NCBI RefSeq assembly: GCF_034190915.1
Contig: NW_026947484.1
Coordinates: 73,735,482-73,799,481, forward strand
Reading direction: 5' to 3'
From: Cavia porcellus
Lineage: Eukaryota > Chordata > Mammalia > Rodentia > Caviidae
Length of the DNA stretch: 64,000 nucleotides
This document shows positions 13,000 to 25,000 of this stretch, piece by piece. The translations under genes and the position numbers were made by a program. Each line of letters begins with the position of its first letter. The stretch's first letter is position 1. The notes beneath the pieces were generated by a model that was not told where the DNA came from, searched no databases, and worked only from the letters and a program-made list of their open reading frames with translations.

Positions 13000-14490
13000 G
13001 ACCTTATTTTAGCTTTGCTTTATTGTCCAATGGAAATGTAATAGAAGAATTTGTATTAAAAGCTAGAAAAGAAACACATAACAATATAGACTCAAGGAAG
13101 AAAAGTAAATAGGAACATGTACAGGCAAAGACCACCTCTGACTCATCGGCGTGAAAGCATTCAGTCTGTGGGACTTGATTGCTTTGCTGTTAGATTGTGA
13201 TCACTGTTAAATCATTTCCATCTTGTGAATATGAAGAGTCTAAGAATATTTTTTAACAGCCAATACCATCGTGGCTTCAGTATTTCCAGTTACACAGGAA
13301 AAAAAAATAACTATTGATTTCCCCTACATATTTAAAATGATAATTACCCAAGGCTGCTTTTTCAGTCTGGATCAAAATCAATCTGCTTGGTAGAAATATA
13401 CATGGTTAATTTTAGAAAATCAAACATAAAATAAATGGAAAATTTGTGCTGAATGAGTATTTTTCTGCCCGAACAACAATTTTACAATTAGATATATTTA
13501 GAGAAGATACACTAATTCATCCACTAAGGAGCTTAAAGAAAAGTGGGCTGCGATTTTATTTGATTAAAGTGGTTGAGGACAGGAAAGTTATCATAGGACC
13601 TTTCAAAGTCCTCTCTAACATTTATAATTTGTCAATCTCTTCAAAAATGTTGTTTTGACCATTTCAGGCCTTTGAAACTAGTGGATGCCATAGTAAAATG
13701 CCACTCACACAGGCTTCGTGTGTGACTAGAAATAGTGCTCCTGGATGCCACTAATAAAGCTGTCATCATTTTAACAGAATTAAAATGTTTTAATCTTGAA
13801 CCCTGAGCTCAAGATCATTAACGCTGAGAAAAAGATTTTTACATTCTAATAATGAACAAATAAGCAAACAGCTGACTTTCCCCCCTCTTGACACCACTGG
13901 CTGCAACAAATAAGCAGCCTTTCCCCATACTGAACAGGCTGTTCCCATTCTGCGTTAGAGGCCAGATTTTGAAAGCAAAGCAGAGCTCTGCCTGCCCCCA
14001 CCCAGCAGGCAGACACTGAAGTCCCAAAGCACAGGCAGAGGGATCAAAGACTCTTAAGGAGTCCTGGCATCTCTAGGTCCACACAGGGTGCTGTGGGCAG
14101 CTCTTGCTGGAAAGAGGCAGAGTAGAAAAGTAGGCTTGGCTTTGCCAAAAGGAGGAGACAAGGACTGAAGGGTCAGCTTTTCAGGTCATCACACAAATGG
14201 GAGCTGAGCCGGCCCTCATTAAGCAGCCAGAAGGAAAACACGAGAAGTGCACACTGACTCTGCAGCCTTCAGGGCCTATTGTGAGATTCTCAGGGAGGTG
14301 GTAAAGCAAGTGGTAATTGCACATGGCATGCCACACACAAATAGCTGGGGGAGCAGGAGAAAACCCGCTTCACCCTTGTATTTGCATGCACAGGTCTTGT
14401 TTTCTTAGAATGCATGGGGTGAGATATACTTTGTTCTCCTGGTGTGTTCTCATTATTGAAGTAATGAGAACTGTCACTGAATTACTTTCC
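13000..14490. other. intronic sequence, nothing recognised
   Basis: No exon, RNA gene or identifiable repeat. Purine-rich GC-higher patches occur at 13980-14260. Confidence 0.4.
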
Positions 14491-14494
14491 ATGA

Positions 14495-14612
14495 TTTGGA
14501 GGCTGAGGCAGAAGGACTGGGCATTCAAGGCCAGCCTAGCAAGTTCAAGGCCAATCTGTGCTACATACCAAGACCCTGTCTCAATAAAAACAAACAAACA
14601 AAAGAATTTTTT
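14495..14612 (+). mobile_element. B1 SINE, 5'-truncated
   Basis: GGAGGCTGAGGCAGAAGGA, TTCAAGGCCAGCCTAGC, TGTGCTACATACCAAGACCC and TGTCTCAATAAAAACAAACA give the second half and A-rich tail of a B1 element on the + strand. Short open frames across it (14317-14631) are repeat-derived. Confidence 0.85.
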
Positions 14613-14780
14613 TATCAACTTAAATATTTAGGAAATATCATGTAATAATAACTTTTCTTAATTCAAGTAAATCTAATTCCAAGTCTTGGTAAATTCAATA
14701 TTTTATTAAAATTCTCCTCCACCCACCTCTGTCTTACTCAACTTCCTTTCATTATTAGAAACACCTGAGATCGTCAGCAT

Positions 14781-14925
14781 ATAAGGGGAAAAGCTTCATT
14801 TGGGTCACAGCTTTAGAGGTTACAGTCTGTAATCAGCTGGCCATGTTCTTTTTGGACCTACAGTGAGATAGTAGTACATCATCATGGAAGCTTGTGGTAG
14901 AGTAAAACTGCTCTTTTTTTTCCCT
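14781..14925 (+). repeat. fragment of a ~300-350-bp rodent interspersed repeat
   Basis: It shares the layout of the copies at 27193, 49277 and 61911: a purine-rich AAGCTTCATTTGGGTCACAG block, AGAGGTTACAGTCTGTAATCAGCTGGCC, and ATCATGGAAGCTTGTGGTAGAG. I recognise the repeat type but cannot assign its family name. Confidence 0.5.
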
Positions 14926-14929
14926 CAGG

Positions 14930-16450
14930 AAGTAAAAGAAAAAACTAAAAGACTAAAGTCTTTCTTCCAGGGAATGTTTGCAATGACTTCCTAGGGACCA
15001 GGATATTGATATTTGATCATAACAAAAGCACCCCCAGAACACTCTCTTGACACATTCTTACAGGGTACTTGGAAAATTGGAAAAGGACCTGTAAACTTCC
15101 CTCAGCTAAGGCCATTACTGATTGACCAAGCCTACGTGATCTCAAGGTGGACAGCTCTGGTACCCCCAGATCAAATAGATCCAATGGGATATTTGCTGGA
15201 TTCATGGTCCCACAGTCCAGCATGCCATGGTAGAACTCACAACAGTGGCCTTGGACAAAGTGTCTATGGTAATTTCCATCCATTTGTCCTAGGGATCAAA
15301 GGACACAAAATAAAAAAGATAAATAGGAATAAAATATATATGTTGGATAGTGAGAAATGCTGAAGAGAAAAGAAAAACAAGGCAGAAAAGGAGATTCAGG
15401 GTAGGGTCTGCAATTTTAAGTAGTGTGGTGGGAAAGATAAGAGCAACAGAGGACCAAGAAGTGAGTCTTGCCAGTGAAGAAGAGACCTGGGGAAAGACCA
15501 CCACATTGTGAGTTCTTCTCCATGTCCTGACTTGGACAATTTCTTCCCTAGCTTACCTGTTCCCATCTCTCCCAATCAAAAACAACTGCCTTTCTCTTCC
15601 TCCCCTTCACCCAACTGTGAGCTTTGGCTTTAATTTTATTTTTACAAAATCTGTGCAGTAAGTTTATCTTCAGGCAACTTCTGTTTTTTTAGCATCCATG
15701 ACCAGCAACACAGCCCTCCCCACCATAGATATCCCAAAGACCCTTTTAAAGGAGGAGAGGGAAACTACTAGAAAACAAAATCTAATCAGGAAGCCAATAA
15801 ATTATTCTGGGTAATAAACTTTACTACATATGTTCTTCAGTTTCGGGCAAAGGACCGGGTACAGAATATACTAAATATATGTGCGGGCAGTTTGCACTAG
15901 GACATTTGAAATGGAATGCGTGGCGGCACACTGGATTTGAAATGTGCACATAGCCCCAAGTGCCTGGCGCTAGGGGCGACACTGCGAGAATGTGGGTCTT
16001 CCGTACGAATCACGTATGACTCACATGACTGCCAGCTTGGCTTCTGGTCTCCAATCTGACCAGTTTCTCATTGTCACAGGCAGTCAAGTTTAACAGACTA
16101 ACAGATACTGTCTTATGCGACTCAGTTTTACCACATTAGTTAGGCTTCACTGGGGACAAGAGCCAAGTCCTGGGGGCCATCAATTCTGAAGATAAAGCTT
16201 TATTGCAATTGAGACACTGCAATCACATGTCCCTGGCCTGCAAAGCTGGCCATGGTTACTTATCTGACCCTCTATACAAAGAAATTGCTTATGTCTGGCT
16301 TAGACATTCAGATTTCTGGAAACATTATTCATGGTCTTTTCAATCCTCCTCCATGAACTTTTGCCATCATTTGCTGCAAACACGTCCTAGATTTTATTTC
16401 TTTTTATAGAAAACAAACAAACAGACCTCTTCCTCCTGCAGCTTTGGGCT
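14930..16450. other. intronic sequence with an unexplained 116-codon open frame
   Basis: No repeat family or exon that I can name. The + strand frame 15013-15363 stays open for 116 codons, with no recognisable domain, splice context or start context, so I do not call it a gene. A CpG-richer patch occurs at about 15900-16010. Confidence 0.35.
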
Positions 16451-16455
16451 AGTGC

Positions 16456-16625
16456 ACTTGTTTTCAAAGTGTGGTTCATGAGTCAGAAGCAAAAGCATCA
16501 CCGGAAACTCATTGGAAATAAAATTTCTCAGGTCTCCTGGAACTAGGGGAAGCTATGGGAGTGGACCCTGTCAGGGAGTTTTCTACTGATTCTGATGCAC
16601 CTAACATCAAGAACCTTCTACCTAG
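16456..16625 (-). mobile_element. MER5A-like hAT-Charlie fragment
   Basis: TTTTCAAAGTGTGGTTCATG at the left, AAAGCATCACCGGAAACTCATTGGAAAT, then TTCTACTGATTCTGATGCACC. This is the order of the MER5A non-autonomous hAT element. The right terminal inverted repeat is eroded. Confidence 0.72.
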
Positions 16626-16639
16626 AGCAGAGACTACTG

Positions 16640-17380
16640 AGAAGAGTCCATAATCTGAAATGGGGATTGCTACACACCCCTTTCTTGTAATAATTTTCAA
16701 TGAATAGACTACTTTTTGCACATTAGAATCAGACCTGAAAGTGCCACTTTCTTGTGATCACTTTAAGATATCTTTCTTACTACATAATGGAATTAGCATT
16801 TATAGTCTCATGCAAGTAGATTTTTGGTGTCAGCAGGAAAAAGCCATAGCTGTTTCTCACCAATGTGACAGAACAGCATAATAAGGCTGCATACTCAAGT
16901 GACTGAGAACCAGGAGTACCCAGTGCATGCTCTGGGCCATGACTATCTCCCGATTTCTCATCCTCAGCCCAGATGTGTTTAAGTGATAGAATATATTGAG
17001 GCATTTATTTCTGAGAGGAAAAGTAGCAGGGATTTCCAGCACCACCACAGGTACACTAGAACATGGGAAAATTTTTTGATTGATACGTTTCCCCCCATAC
17101 ACAATTTAGGCAGGTGATGCTACACTGCTGCTGTTTGTTTTGCTTGATGATCTAAGCCTTCCCTGGAGTTTCTTTCCTCTGTGTATCGGAAGCAGGAACA
17201 ACTCTGCTAATGAACAGCTGAGGTTTAGCTGGAAGGAGAAACTCGATCCCAGGAAACAGAGGGAAACCCTGACTCTTAGGCTTTTTAAGCCAGGAAATAA
17301 TGCAACAAATGCACATCATTTTTAAATATCTGAGATTGGCTATTTTAAAGCTAGCAGAAATGAGGATATGGTGATTATAC
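16640..17380. other. intronic sequence, nothing recognised
   Basis: No exon, RNA gene or clear repeat. Overlapping minus-strand frames at 16780-17102 lack protein signatures. Confidence 0.4.
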
Positions 17381-17381
17381 T

Positions 17382-17470
17382 ACGGTAACCATACATGCTG
17401 GTTTGTCCAAGATTAAATAGTTGCAGTTTATACCTGCTGCACCAGAGTAGTTAGCAGTGATGATCCCACA
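17382..17470. mobile_element. possible old MER-type DNA transposon fragment
   Basis: GGTAACCATACATGCTGGTTTGTCC and GTTTATACCTGCTGCACC resemble a mammalian DNA-transposon fossil in which the motif 'ccatatgtcctggtttgcc' recurs. The family assignment is uncertain. Confidence 0.3.
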
Positions 17471-17614
17471 CCTGCAAATGTGTCCCAGTTGTATAAATTA
17501 TATCATCCCCTTTTTATGTGAAACAACCGAGTTACAGGGTGCACTGTTACTTCCCGCAGATTTCTGCTTGGAATCTCAGCTCAGATTATTATCGGATTGT
17601 GAATTTTGCAATGT

Positions 17615-17755
17615 ACTCTCTGAATGCCTCATGTCCTGAACTGTAAAATGGATATAAAAATACCTCCACCATAGGGTTATTGGGTATCCTGAATTAGCAT
17701 ATAAACCTTCCCCTGATGAGCACCATATCCCTGGTAGGTGCTTATCAATTGTTTC
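17615..17755 (+). repeat. MIR SINE fragment
   Basis: AACTGTAAAATGGATATAAAAATACC, CATAGGGTTATTGGGTATCC and GGTAGGTGCTTATCAATTG follow the 3' half of a MIR on the + strand. Confidence 0.7.
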
Positions 17756-17759
17756 TTCC

Positions 17760-19305
17760 CAGGGAAGAGAGCAACTGCTTCCAAACATTCGTCGCAGTGA
17801 ATATTTCTGTACTAAATCTTCCATTGCAAGCCGGAAATTCCTCAGTAACTTTCTTGTTTGCATTTGCAGTTAGTTTTTTTTTTTTAACATGTTATCATTG
17901 TTGTTTACTTGTAAGGCACTATAACAAAATCAAGAAAAACTGTCTTTCAGAAAAATCTGTATTTATACTTAAATAAATTCATGCCCATACAGTGGAAGCA
18001 GAGGCTCAAGTTTGATGCCACTGCAGAGTGACCGCCACAAACAGAAAAGGCAGCATTGTCATAATGTTGGAGCCTGGAGAGGTTCACCACGTTGTACCAC
18101 AGTGATCTCTGCACCAAGATCACTAACACTGTCCTGGGGGAAAGTAAGAACTAATTCCCCTCACTGAAGGATTGTTAGTAGTCAGCTCTCTCCCATCAAG
18201 AGACAACTATCTCACTTATCAGTTACTCAGCTCTGTCTGAGAAAAACAGAGAAAGACCATCAGAGGCTGCTTGTGGCATGCTAATGAAACGCCCCCACAT
18301 GAAACACAAAACCAAAGGCAAAAGGTTCCCCCCACAGCATTCTCATCCATATTTCCCACTGAGGGTTTAGCCACAGGATAGACGTGATCCAGCTTTGGAA
18401 AACATGCCCAGATAATCAAATAAAACTATCAGCTTTCTCAACTGTCAGAAATTAGACCCACAAAATGATATCTCAAATAATACAGGTAATCCATACAAAA
18501 TAACCCATACCTTTCTTTAGACTTATGGATAATGACTGTCAGTACTTTTAGTTGTACTAATGACCTTTCTGGTGAGGGAAAGTCAGCCTTATCCATTGTA
18601 CTTTAGCTGCTACAGTGTATCAATCGCCGCAGGGGGAACAGAATTCGGTTCCCATTTCAGTCTCACAGTTCTTACTCATTTCAGAAGAAATAATAGCTTC
18701 CTGGGCATCCTTCCAGCAAGGGGAAGAATGTAAACCGGTGTTTACATCTGTCTCCCTAGGGGCCCGGACACTTTGTTCCCTAAGCTGGGTCCAATTCTGA
18801 AAAATATCAAAGCTTCCATTTAAAGTACCGCACAGCTGAGCTGAAGTAACCATCCCAGCCTGTGAGAATCTGGGCTTCTCCAGATGGAATCCAGATGGAC
18901 AGGTGACATGGGTGCACCCACCAGCTCCTTCTGCAGGCCTCTGACACTGCTGGGGCCCAGTCATGGAAGCCTGTGAGAAGACAGCACAGGGCCACCCAAA
19001 CAACTGTCATCACTGTCTTCCACTGGACACATCAACGGTTCCACCGTGTGACAGCCAGTCCCTGTGTAACTGTCAGTTTATTCCCCACTCTTCAGTGGAA
19101 CTAGTCTCAAGAGACATATCCTAAGTACTGTACATTATATTTTGTGTTACTCACAAGTGTGCCTTTGAACTATTGTCTGAGAAGGCAGCACAGTGGAGTC
19201 AGAATGTTACCTAACAGGGATGAGGTCTCTGCAAAAAGGAGGCACCAGAACTTTCATTAAAGCAAGGCAGATACAGTAACTACCAGCATGCACCTGTTAA
19301 AACAT
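17760..19305. other. intronic sequence with a 127-codon minus-strand open frame
   Basis: No repeat that I can name. A minus-strand frame at 18620-19003 stays open for 127 codons in a GC-richer stretch (18620-19080). It is Cys- and Ser-rich, with no domain I recognise. It might be a fossil retroelement or chance. Confidence 0.35.
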
Positions 19306-19310
19306 GAACA

Positions 19311-19512
19311 GTGGGCTGGGGTGATGGCACACTCCAGTAATCCCAGCTGCACAAGAGGCAGAGGCAGGAAGGTCACGAGTTCAAGGCCAACCTGGGAGCC
19401 TAAGGAGACCCTGTCTCATAAAACAGAAAAGGGACGGGAAGAGCTCGGTGACAATCATTTGCCTGGCACACGCGAAGCATGAGGTTTAATCCCCAGTGCA
19501 ACAGCAACAACC
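19311..19512 (+). mobile_element. B1-dID composite SINE
   Basis: A B1 monomer (GGGCTGGGGTGATGGCACAC, TAATCCCAGCTGCACAAG, GAGTTCAAGGCCAACCTGGG, GACCCTGTCTCATAAAAC) is followed by an ID-type tRNA-derived unit (AGCTCGGTGACAATCATTTGCC, GAGGTTTAATCCCCAGTGC). It ends in a CAACAACC tail. The short repeat TGAACAG flanks it and may be the target-site duplication. The B1-then-ID order is the B1-dID type known from several non-murid rodent families. Confidence 0.85.
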
Positions 19513-20543
19513 AAAAGTGAACAGCAGGACTACAAAGGGCTGCAAAATGAACAGGACCTGAGAGAGCTGTGTGGGGCTCAGAAACATTTAAACTAAATAC
19601 ACAGTACCCTACGTCTTTCTGCAAATTCTAAACAATGTGAGAAATACAAGTGGACTGGGTAAAACCCAAAATATCATTTTTATTACTTAGCACAGAAGGG
19701 CAGATGTTGCTTTTGGTTCAATGACCAAGTAGGACTGATGACACTGAAAAGCAGACAGAAGCCCACAGTGAGCCTTGGCCTCCTCAGCTCACCGCACATC
19801 TGTGGGCAGGGCTGCAAGGGCTGCTGGGAGCTTCCAGCAGGCAGGCAGATGCCTCAGGAAAGGGCATCAGACTGAGCTGGCTGGACCCAGTTGGTCACTG
19901 ATTTCCCTGGGGGCCCGGTGAGTAGAGACAGAGGATGTAAAGGATGGATGTGCTTAGGAAAAACTTTTTGCTGAGAACAGATGTGAGAAAATCACTCTTC
20001 TCTCAGTATTAGGAGAGCGAGGGGAAACCCAAAATACCTGCGATGGAGGATCAGATCAGTCTGGTGGGATTGGGGTGTGGTGAGAAGGGAGCCCTGGGGG
20101 ACTGACCTGCAATAGGAACACAGCAAAAGATTTTGGCTTTTTTTTTTCTATATGCAGTGGGACCCACTACATTTTATAGAAAAAATTCACATTTGTGAGT
20201 ATTAATTAGCAGTTGTGTGAAGATCTTTGGGGAGGCACAGAAACCAGGGAACAATTTCAGTAACCTGTGAGCCACTGGTATTCCTGAATGTACAGGAATT
20301 TAAATCATAACTTGGTATACCTTGGCCCTTAGGTGACCAAGGGGAAAATTACTGATGTCATAAGACACTTAAAATTTCCACAGAAATAACTGCATTCTTT
20401 AACCCACGAGAGATATGTGTATTCTGTGCAATCATCCGGCACACTGCCTTCCTGCATTGCTTCTGCAGCCTGAGTTTTAGTGAGCAACTACTACATAGGG
20501 AGCATCACATAGTATACTGGAATTACAAAGATAAACCTACCTA

Positions 20544-20605
20544 TGGTTGGGGATGTGTCTTACAGTCCTGAGTTTGATCCCCAGCACTACAAAAGAAAAC
20601 ATAGG
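20544..20605 (+). mobile_element. ID-like SINE fragment
   Basis: GGTTGGGGATGTGTCTTACAG, then GAGTTTGATCCCCAGCACTAC and an A-rich tail. The head and tail of an ID element are present; the middle is deleted. Confidence 0.6.
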
Positions 20606-20775
20606 TCAATCTATACAACACAGAAAAAGAAATACTCAATATGTAGTTAATGAATTAAAACTACAAAAACAGAGTTATGTAAGGTGTTGTGAGAATTTTT
20701 TTCCTTTATACCATCATCATTGACTGACAACTTCATAAGGTAACTGGCAATGGCTTTTTTAAAAAAAATAGGTCA

Positions 20776-20853
20776 TGGGCTGAGGATATATTCAGTGGCA
20801 CAGCATCTGCCTGGCAAATGCAAGGTCCTGACTTCAATTCACAGTACAAAAAA
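20776..20853 (+). mobile_element. ID SINE with target-site duplication
   Basis: A tRNA-derived ID element (TGGGCTGAGGATATATTCAGTGG, CAGCATCTGCCTGGCAAATG, ACTTCAATTCACAGTAC) ends in poly(A). It is bounded by perfect 13-bp direct repeats AAAAAATAGGTCA at 20763-20775 and 20854-20866. Confidence 0.9.
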
Positions 20854-21903
20854 AAAAAATAGGTCACACTAATGAGAATGGTTAATTCCATCTAAAGGGT
20901 ATAAAAGACAAGAGCCTGGGGAAGAATTGTCTCTAACATGGGAACAGAGGGATAAGAAAGGAAGACAAAAAGAACATTCCTTAAAGAAGAATGTTTTGCA
21001 TTTGGGGTAGGGAGAAGTAATTGCAGCTTCCTTTAACAGATAAAAAATAAAGAATATAGTTTTGGAAGTGCAAACCACCACCAGCAACATCCTCACGACT
21101 TCAGCCATTTCCTATGCACCAGCCTCTCCCTGAATCATGGCCTGGGTCTCCCTGTGATCTTGCAACCCATCATACCCTTAGCTGTTCTGTTCCTTGCTAA
21201 TTTGCCCAAAAAGCCAAAGGAACTGCATGGACCATGCACTTAAATCCTGGCACTCTGTAAGGGAAAGAGGGTGCAGTATTATCAAGTGTAGTGAATTAGA
21301 AGCACTCCTGTTACCTTATACTTGAGTCAACCAAGTCAGCCTTTTGATGTGGGTTTTGAAAAGAGCACAAACTAAGACCATAGCTTGGCCTGAGAGAATT
21401 TGCTTGTAGACCTAGATCAATTACATTAACACAGTCAGCTTCCAAACAATGGCCCCAGAGAATATAATGCTGGCTTTTTTCCTTTTATGAAAGTAATGCT
21501 TGTCTCACAGCCCATGGGATTGGACATCTCCATTCTACTGAAACTGTTCACAGGAATGCTGCCTGAATGGGCTGTAGTACACTGACATTAATTGCAGGCT
21601 ATTTCAGTCAGAGTTGTCCAGCCATAGGGGAATAAATGTTCCCACTGAGTAAGTCAAAAGCTAAGACAGCTTGTAAGCATATTATACTGAGGGTTGGCTT
21701 ATGGGTTTTTTTTTTCAGTATTTACATCTCTTCCCAACTGTACAACTCAAAAGACAACAAGCAAAAAGGGGAAATGGTACAAGGGGTCACCCAACCAAAA
21801 GCAGAAAGTTTGAAACTTTCAAATACAAAATAAAAGCATATATATTTTCCTTAACATTGTTGATTTTCATAAAAAAATATTCAAACTTTCAAAAAGTATG
21901 TTT

Positions 21904-22012
21904 GGGGCTGGGGATTTAGCTCAGCAGCATAAGTACCTGCCTAGCAAGTGCAAGGTTGTGAGTTTGATACCTGGTACAGGAAAAAAGCAAATAAATAAAT
22001 TAATAAAAAATA
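21904..22012 (+). mobile_element. full-length ID SINE with perfect 13-bp TSD
   Basis: GGGGCTGGGGATTTAGCTCAG contains a recognisable A box. The B box lies in GAGTTTGATACCTGG. The tail is rich in AAATAAATAAA. Flanking direct repeats AAAAAGTATGTTT (21891-21903 and 22013-22025) match perfectly, so the insertion is comparatively young. Joining the flanks restores a continuous empty site. Confidence 0.93.
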
Positions 22013-22029
22013 AAAAAGTATGTTTCAAA

Positions 22030-25000
22030 CTATTTATATGACAGAACTTCCCATTGTGGCTTAAACAGGAAGTGCATTCATTTTTCTTCCATGTTTATTA
22101 ATCATTCATTTACTCAAAGTACAAACCTTCGATAAGTATAATAAATATAACTAAGTATCCCTATGATTGTTTAACCATGAGGTTCTCATTGAGTGCCAGA
22201 CTGCATAATAAGTGCTGTAGAAATAAACTCATTTATTATGCACACCACCCTAGGAATCGTGCACTATTTTATGTGTTAGACACAATGTAGAACACCAAAA
22301 TAGATTGGGTATATCGATCTATTTCAAGCTGCCTTTCTGCCCTTCTAGGACATGCATGATTTCTGGCTAGTGTTTTTAGCCTGGCTTTAGGATTTTCAGA
22401 AGCAGAGAGGTGAAATAGATGAGACCCAGTCAAGCCAAGAGCCCATCAGGGGAAGAGTCAACGGGAAGCCAGAGCATCGGCTTAGATGCACCTGAGAATC
22501 CGAAACTAAGCATGAGACATCTGTCTAAATAGGCTGCTCAAGGCCTAGAGAGAATCGTGAGATGGAACAGAGTCCTTCCAGCAAAGCCCACAAAGATCAG
22601 GCGAGACCCAGGCTTGGGGGCCATATTGCCACGTGAGAGCTGACAGATTCTCAGGACATAGAAACATAGGACATAGAAAGCGGGGCTGCCTCCCAGGAAC
22701 TGAGGATATTCAGAGAGAGGGGTTGCTCTTGGCTTAGACCTCTGGGAAGCCTGGATCTCAGCCCCCTCTTTTGTTAATCACATAGGTAGTGCCTCCTCCT
22801 TTCAGGGAGAGAAGCAGAGCAGCTTGCTGTGCCTGGCAAACAAATTCCCTCCTGGCCATCGGTTATACATGAAGTGAAGCCCCTCCTGACCCCACTAAAG
22901 AGAGGAGGCACACACCCAACAATGACCCAAATGTTGCTCTTACAGGCCCACCTCTAGAAAAGCACAGTTCTGCTAACCCAAAGTCCTTTTATGCAAGAAA
23001 GTCTCAAGTCCCAGCGGGGAGCGAGTACTTGTATGCTTAGAGAAGTGGCCATGCATAGACTCAGGGTAGTTAAGGCTGAGCACAGACTATCCTTGGGTGA
23101 GCAGGGGAAGACTGCAGAGGGCAATGCCAGGGAGTGATATGCAGAAACTCACTCAAAGTATGTGAAGAACTATTTTCTTTATATATGGAAAAACGATATA
23201 TCCATAGCAAGGACTGGCAAACTATGGTCCTCTTCTCCTCTCCCCCTCATCCACTCATTCATTCTCTCTTCCCCCACCCCTTTTCTCTCCCTATCACTTG
23301 GACTATGTGATCTCTCTCCTACATAATGCCCTTTCTGGCCCCATTTTCTTCCTGCAAACAACATTTTTGTGCATTATTTTACCCTTGACAGTGCCATCAC
23401 TGTTAATTGGAGATTCACTCCCCAAGTACAGCTCCTCCTAGCTCTTCACCTTGGGCTTGGAATCTGCCCTCCCACTTTCAAGCAAGTAGACCTGACCCAT
23501 GGCAGGTCTGGTATCTGCCTTTCATCCAACCAGCTGTAAAAGGCCACCTCTCCAGTGCTGTGCACAGGTGGGTTCTAATGGGGAGACTGGATGGAGGGAC
23601 ATGAGACCCCTGTACGCTCTCTGCCTTACCTACTTCCCCAGTTCTGTACTTCAGCCTTTGATTTCTAGATGAAAAAGCAAAGGACGAATACAACACCCAA
23701 ACAGAAGACTGCTGGAAGGGGCTAGTGCAGGATTCCTATGAAAACACCTACGTGTTGTTAATGCACAAAATACATTCATTCAACTGTATTGAAAACATAT
23801 AGAAAGAAATATTGCCATATTAATTCATTAGGTTTTAGATTCTCAGGCTGAAGGATAAGAAATATCATGCACCATTAGTTTCCCATTTTCCCATCTGACT
23901 CTATATTTCAGTCTCTTGACAATACTCCCTCTCTAGCCAAATTTGCTAACATATCACATACCAAAATAAAATATATGAGCATGTTTATTCTGGTAGACTG
24001 CTGTTAGCTCTAAACATGGAATGTTTGCATATGGAAAACTCTAGTAAGTTAAAAACCAACAAAAGAGTTACTCTAGACTGGTAATCACAATTTTTAAAAT
24101 GAAGAAATTTACATTATTTTCATTCCTGCTTAGTCCTAAAGTGATCTGAAAATACAAACCCTAAGAAGTCCCAGCTCAAGGAAAGGCCCTGGCTCTCTTT
24201 TCTACTAAAAGGATTTCTTCCCTTCTAAAGATCCACAAGTATCTATGAGTGAAACAGCTTATTGCATGGGGCTTTATTTCAACTACTAAATAGTTTATGT
24301 GATACTTTATGCTTCCAGATGCTTTCCTAAGCATCGGCTTAGATGCACACAAGCCTGGACTGCATCAGATTTGGCCTTCATCAACTGGGTACATCACCAA
24401 GACCTCCTGAAAAATATTTGTGTAATGCTCATTTCAGAATAAGGTCAGACACATTCCAGATATAGTTTTATCACCTGTGTCAGATAATAACCATAACTCC
24501 AAAAATGAAGGCAATAAAACACCTGCTTTTGTAGAAAACATAAGATACATTCCTTTTATAACAAGATGCACTTTTTCTTATGTAACCCCCATGTAATCCC
24601 TTGAGTTCACTCCTAAGTGGCTCAAAGATATTTAGTATTTCTCTTTGCAAAAAATACATCATATTGAAATATACTTTGTCTACAGTATTTCCACATTTGC
24701 ACCTAAATATTTATATATTCAAAACTGGGAATATCTCTTGTAAGAAGCATCTTAAATTTAGTGATTAAAGTTTTTAAGGGTTATCAGACATAACTACTAG
24801 TTTTATGTAGTTTCATGAACCCATCTTACAGTTGGCAAGTCATAATAGAGATGCACTAAATTTTCAAGGCCATCAAGAGTCTAATTCTGAAACTACTTTG
24901 AAAAACTTTAGTGTTATACAGGTTGAAGCCAAGTAGATAATAATTCGGTACCCATCACAACGGAGGCAGACAGCTTGACTCTCTTCCCAACCATCACCAA

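Noticed and set aside
21904..22012. Possible tRNA gene (A and B box visible)
   Set aside because: It is an ID SINE with a target-site duplication and A-rich tail. The tRNA fold is not preserved.
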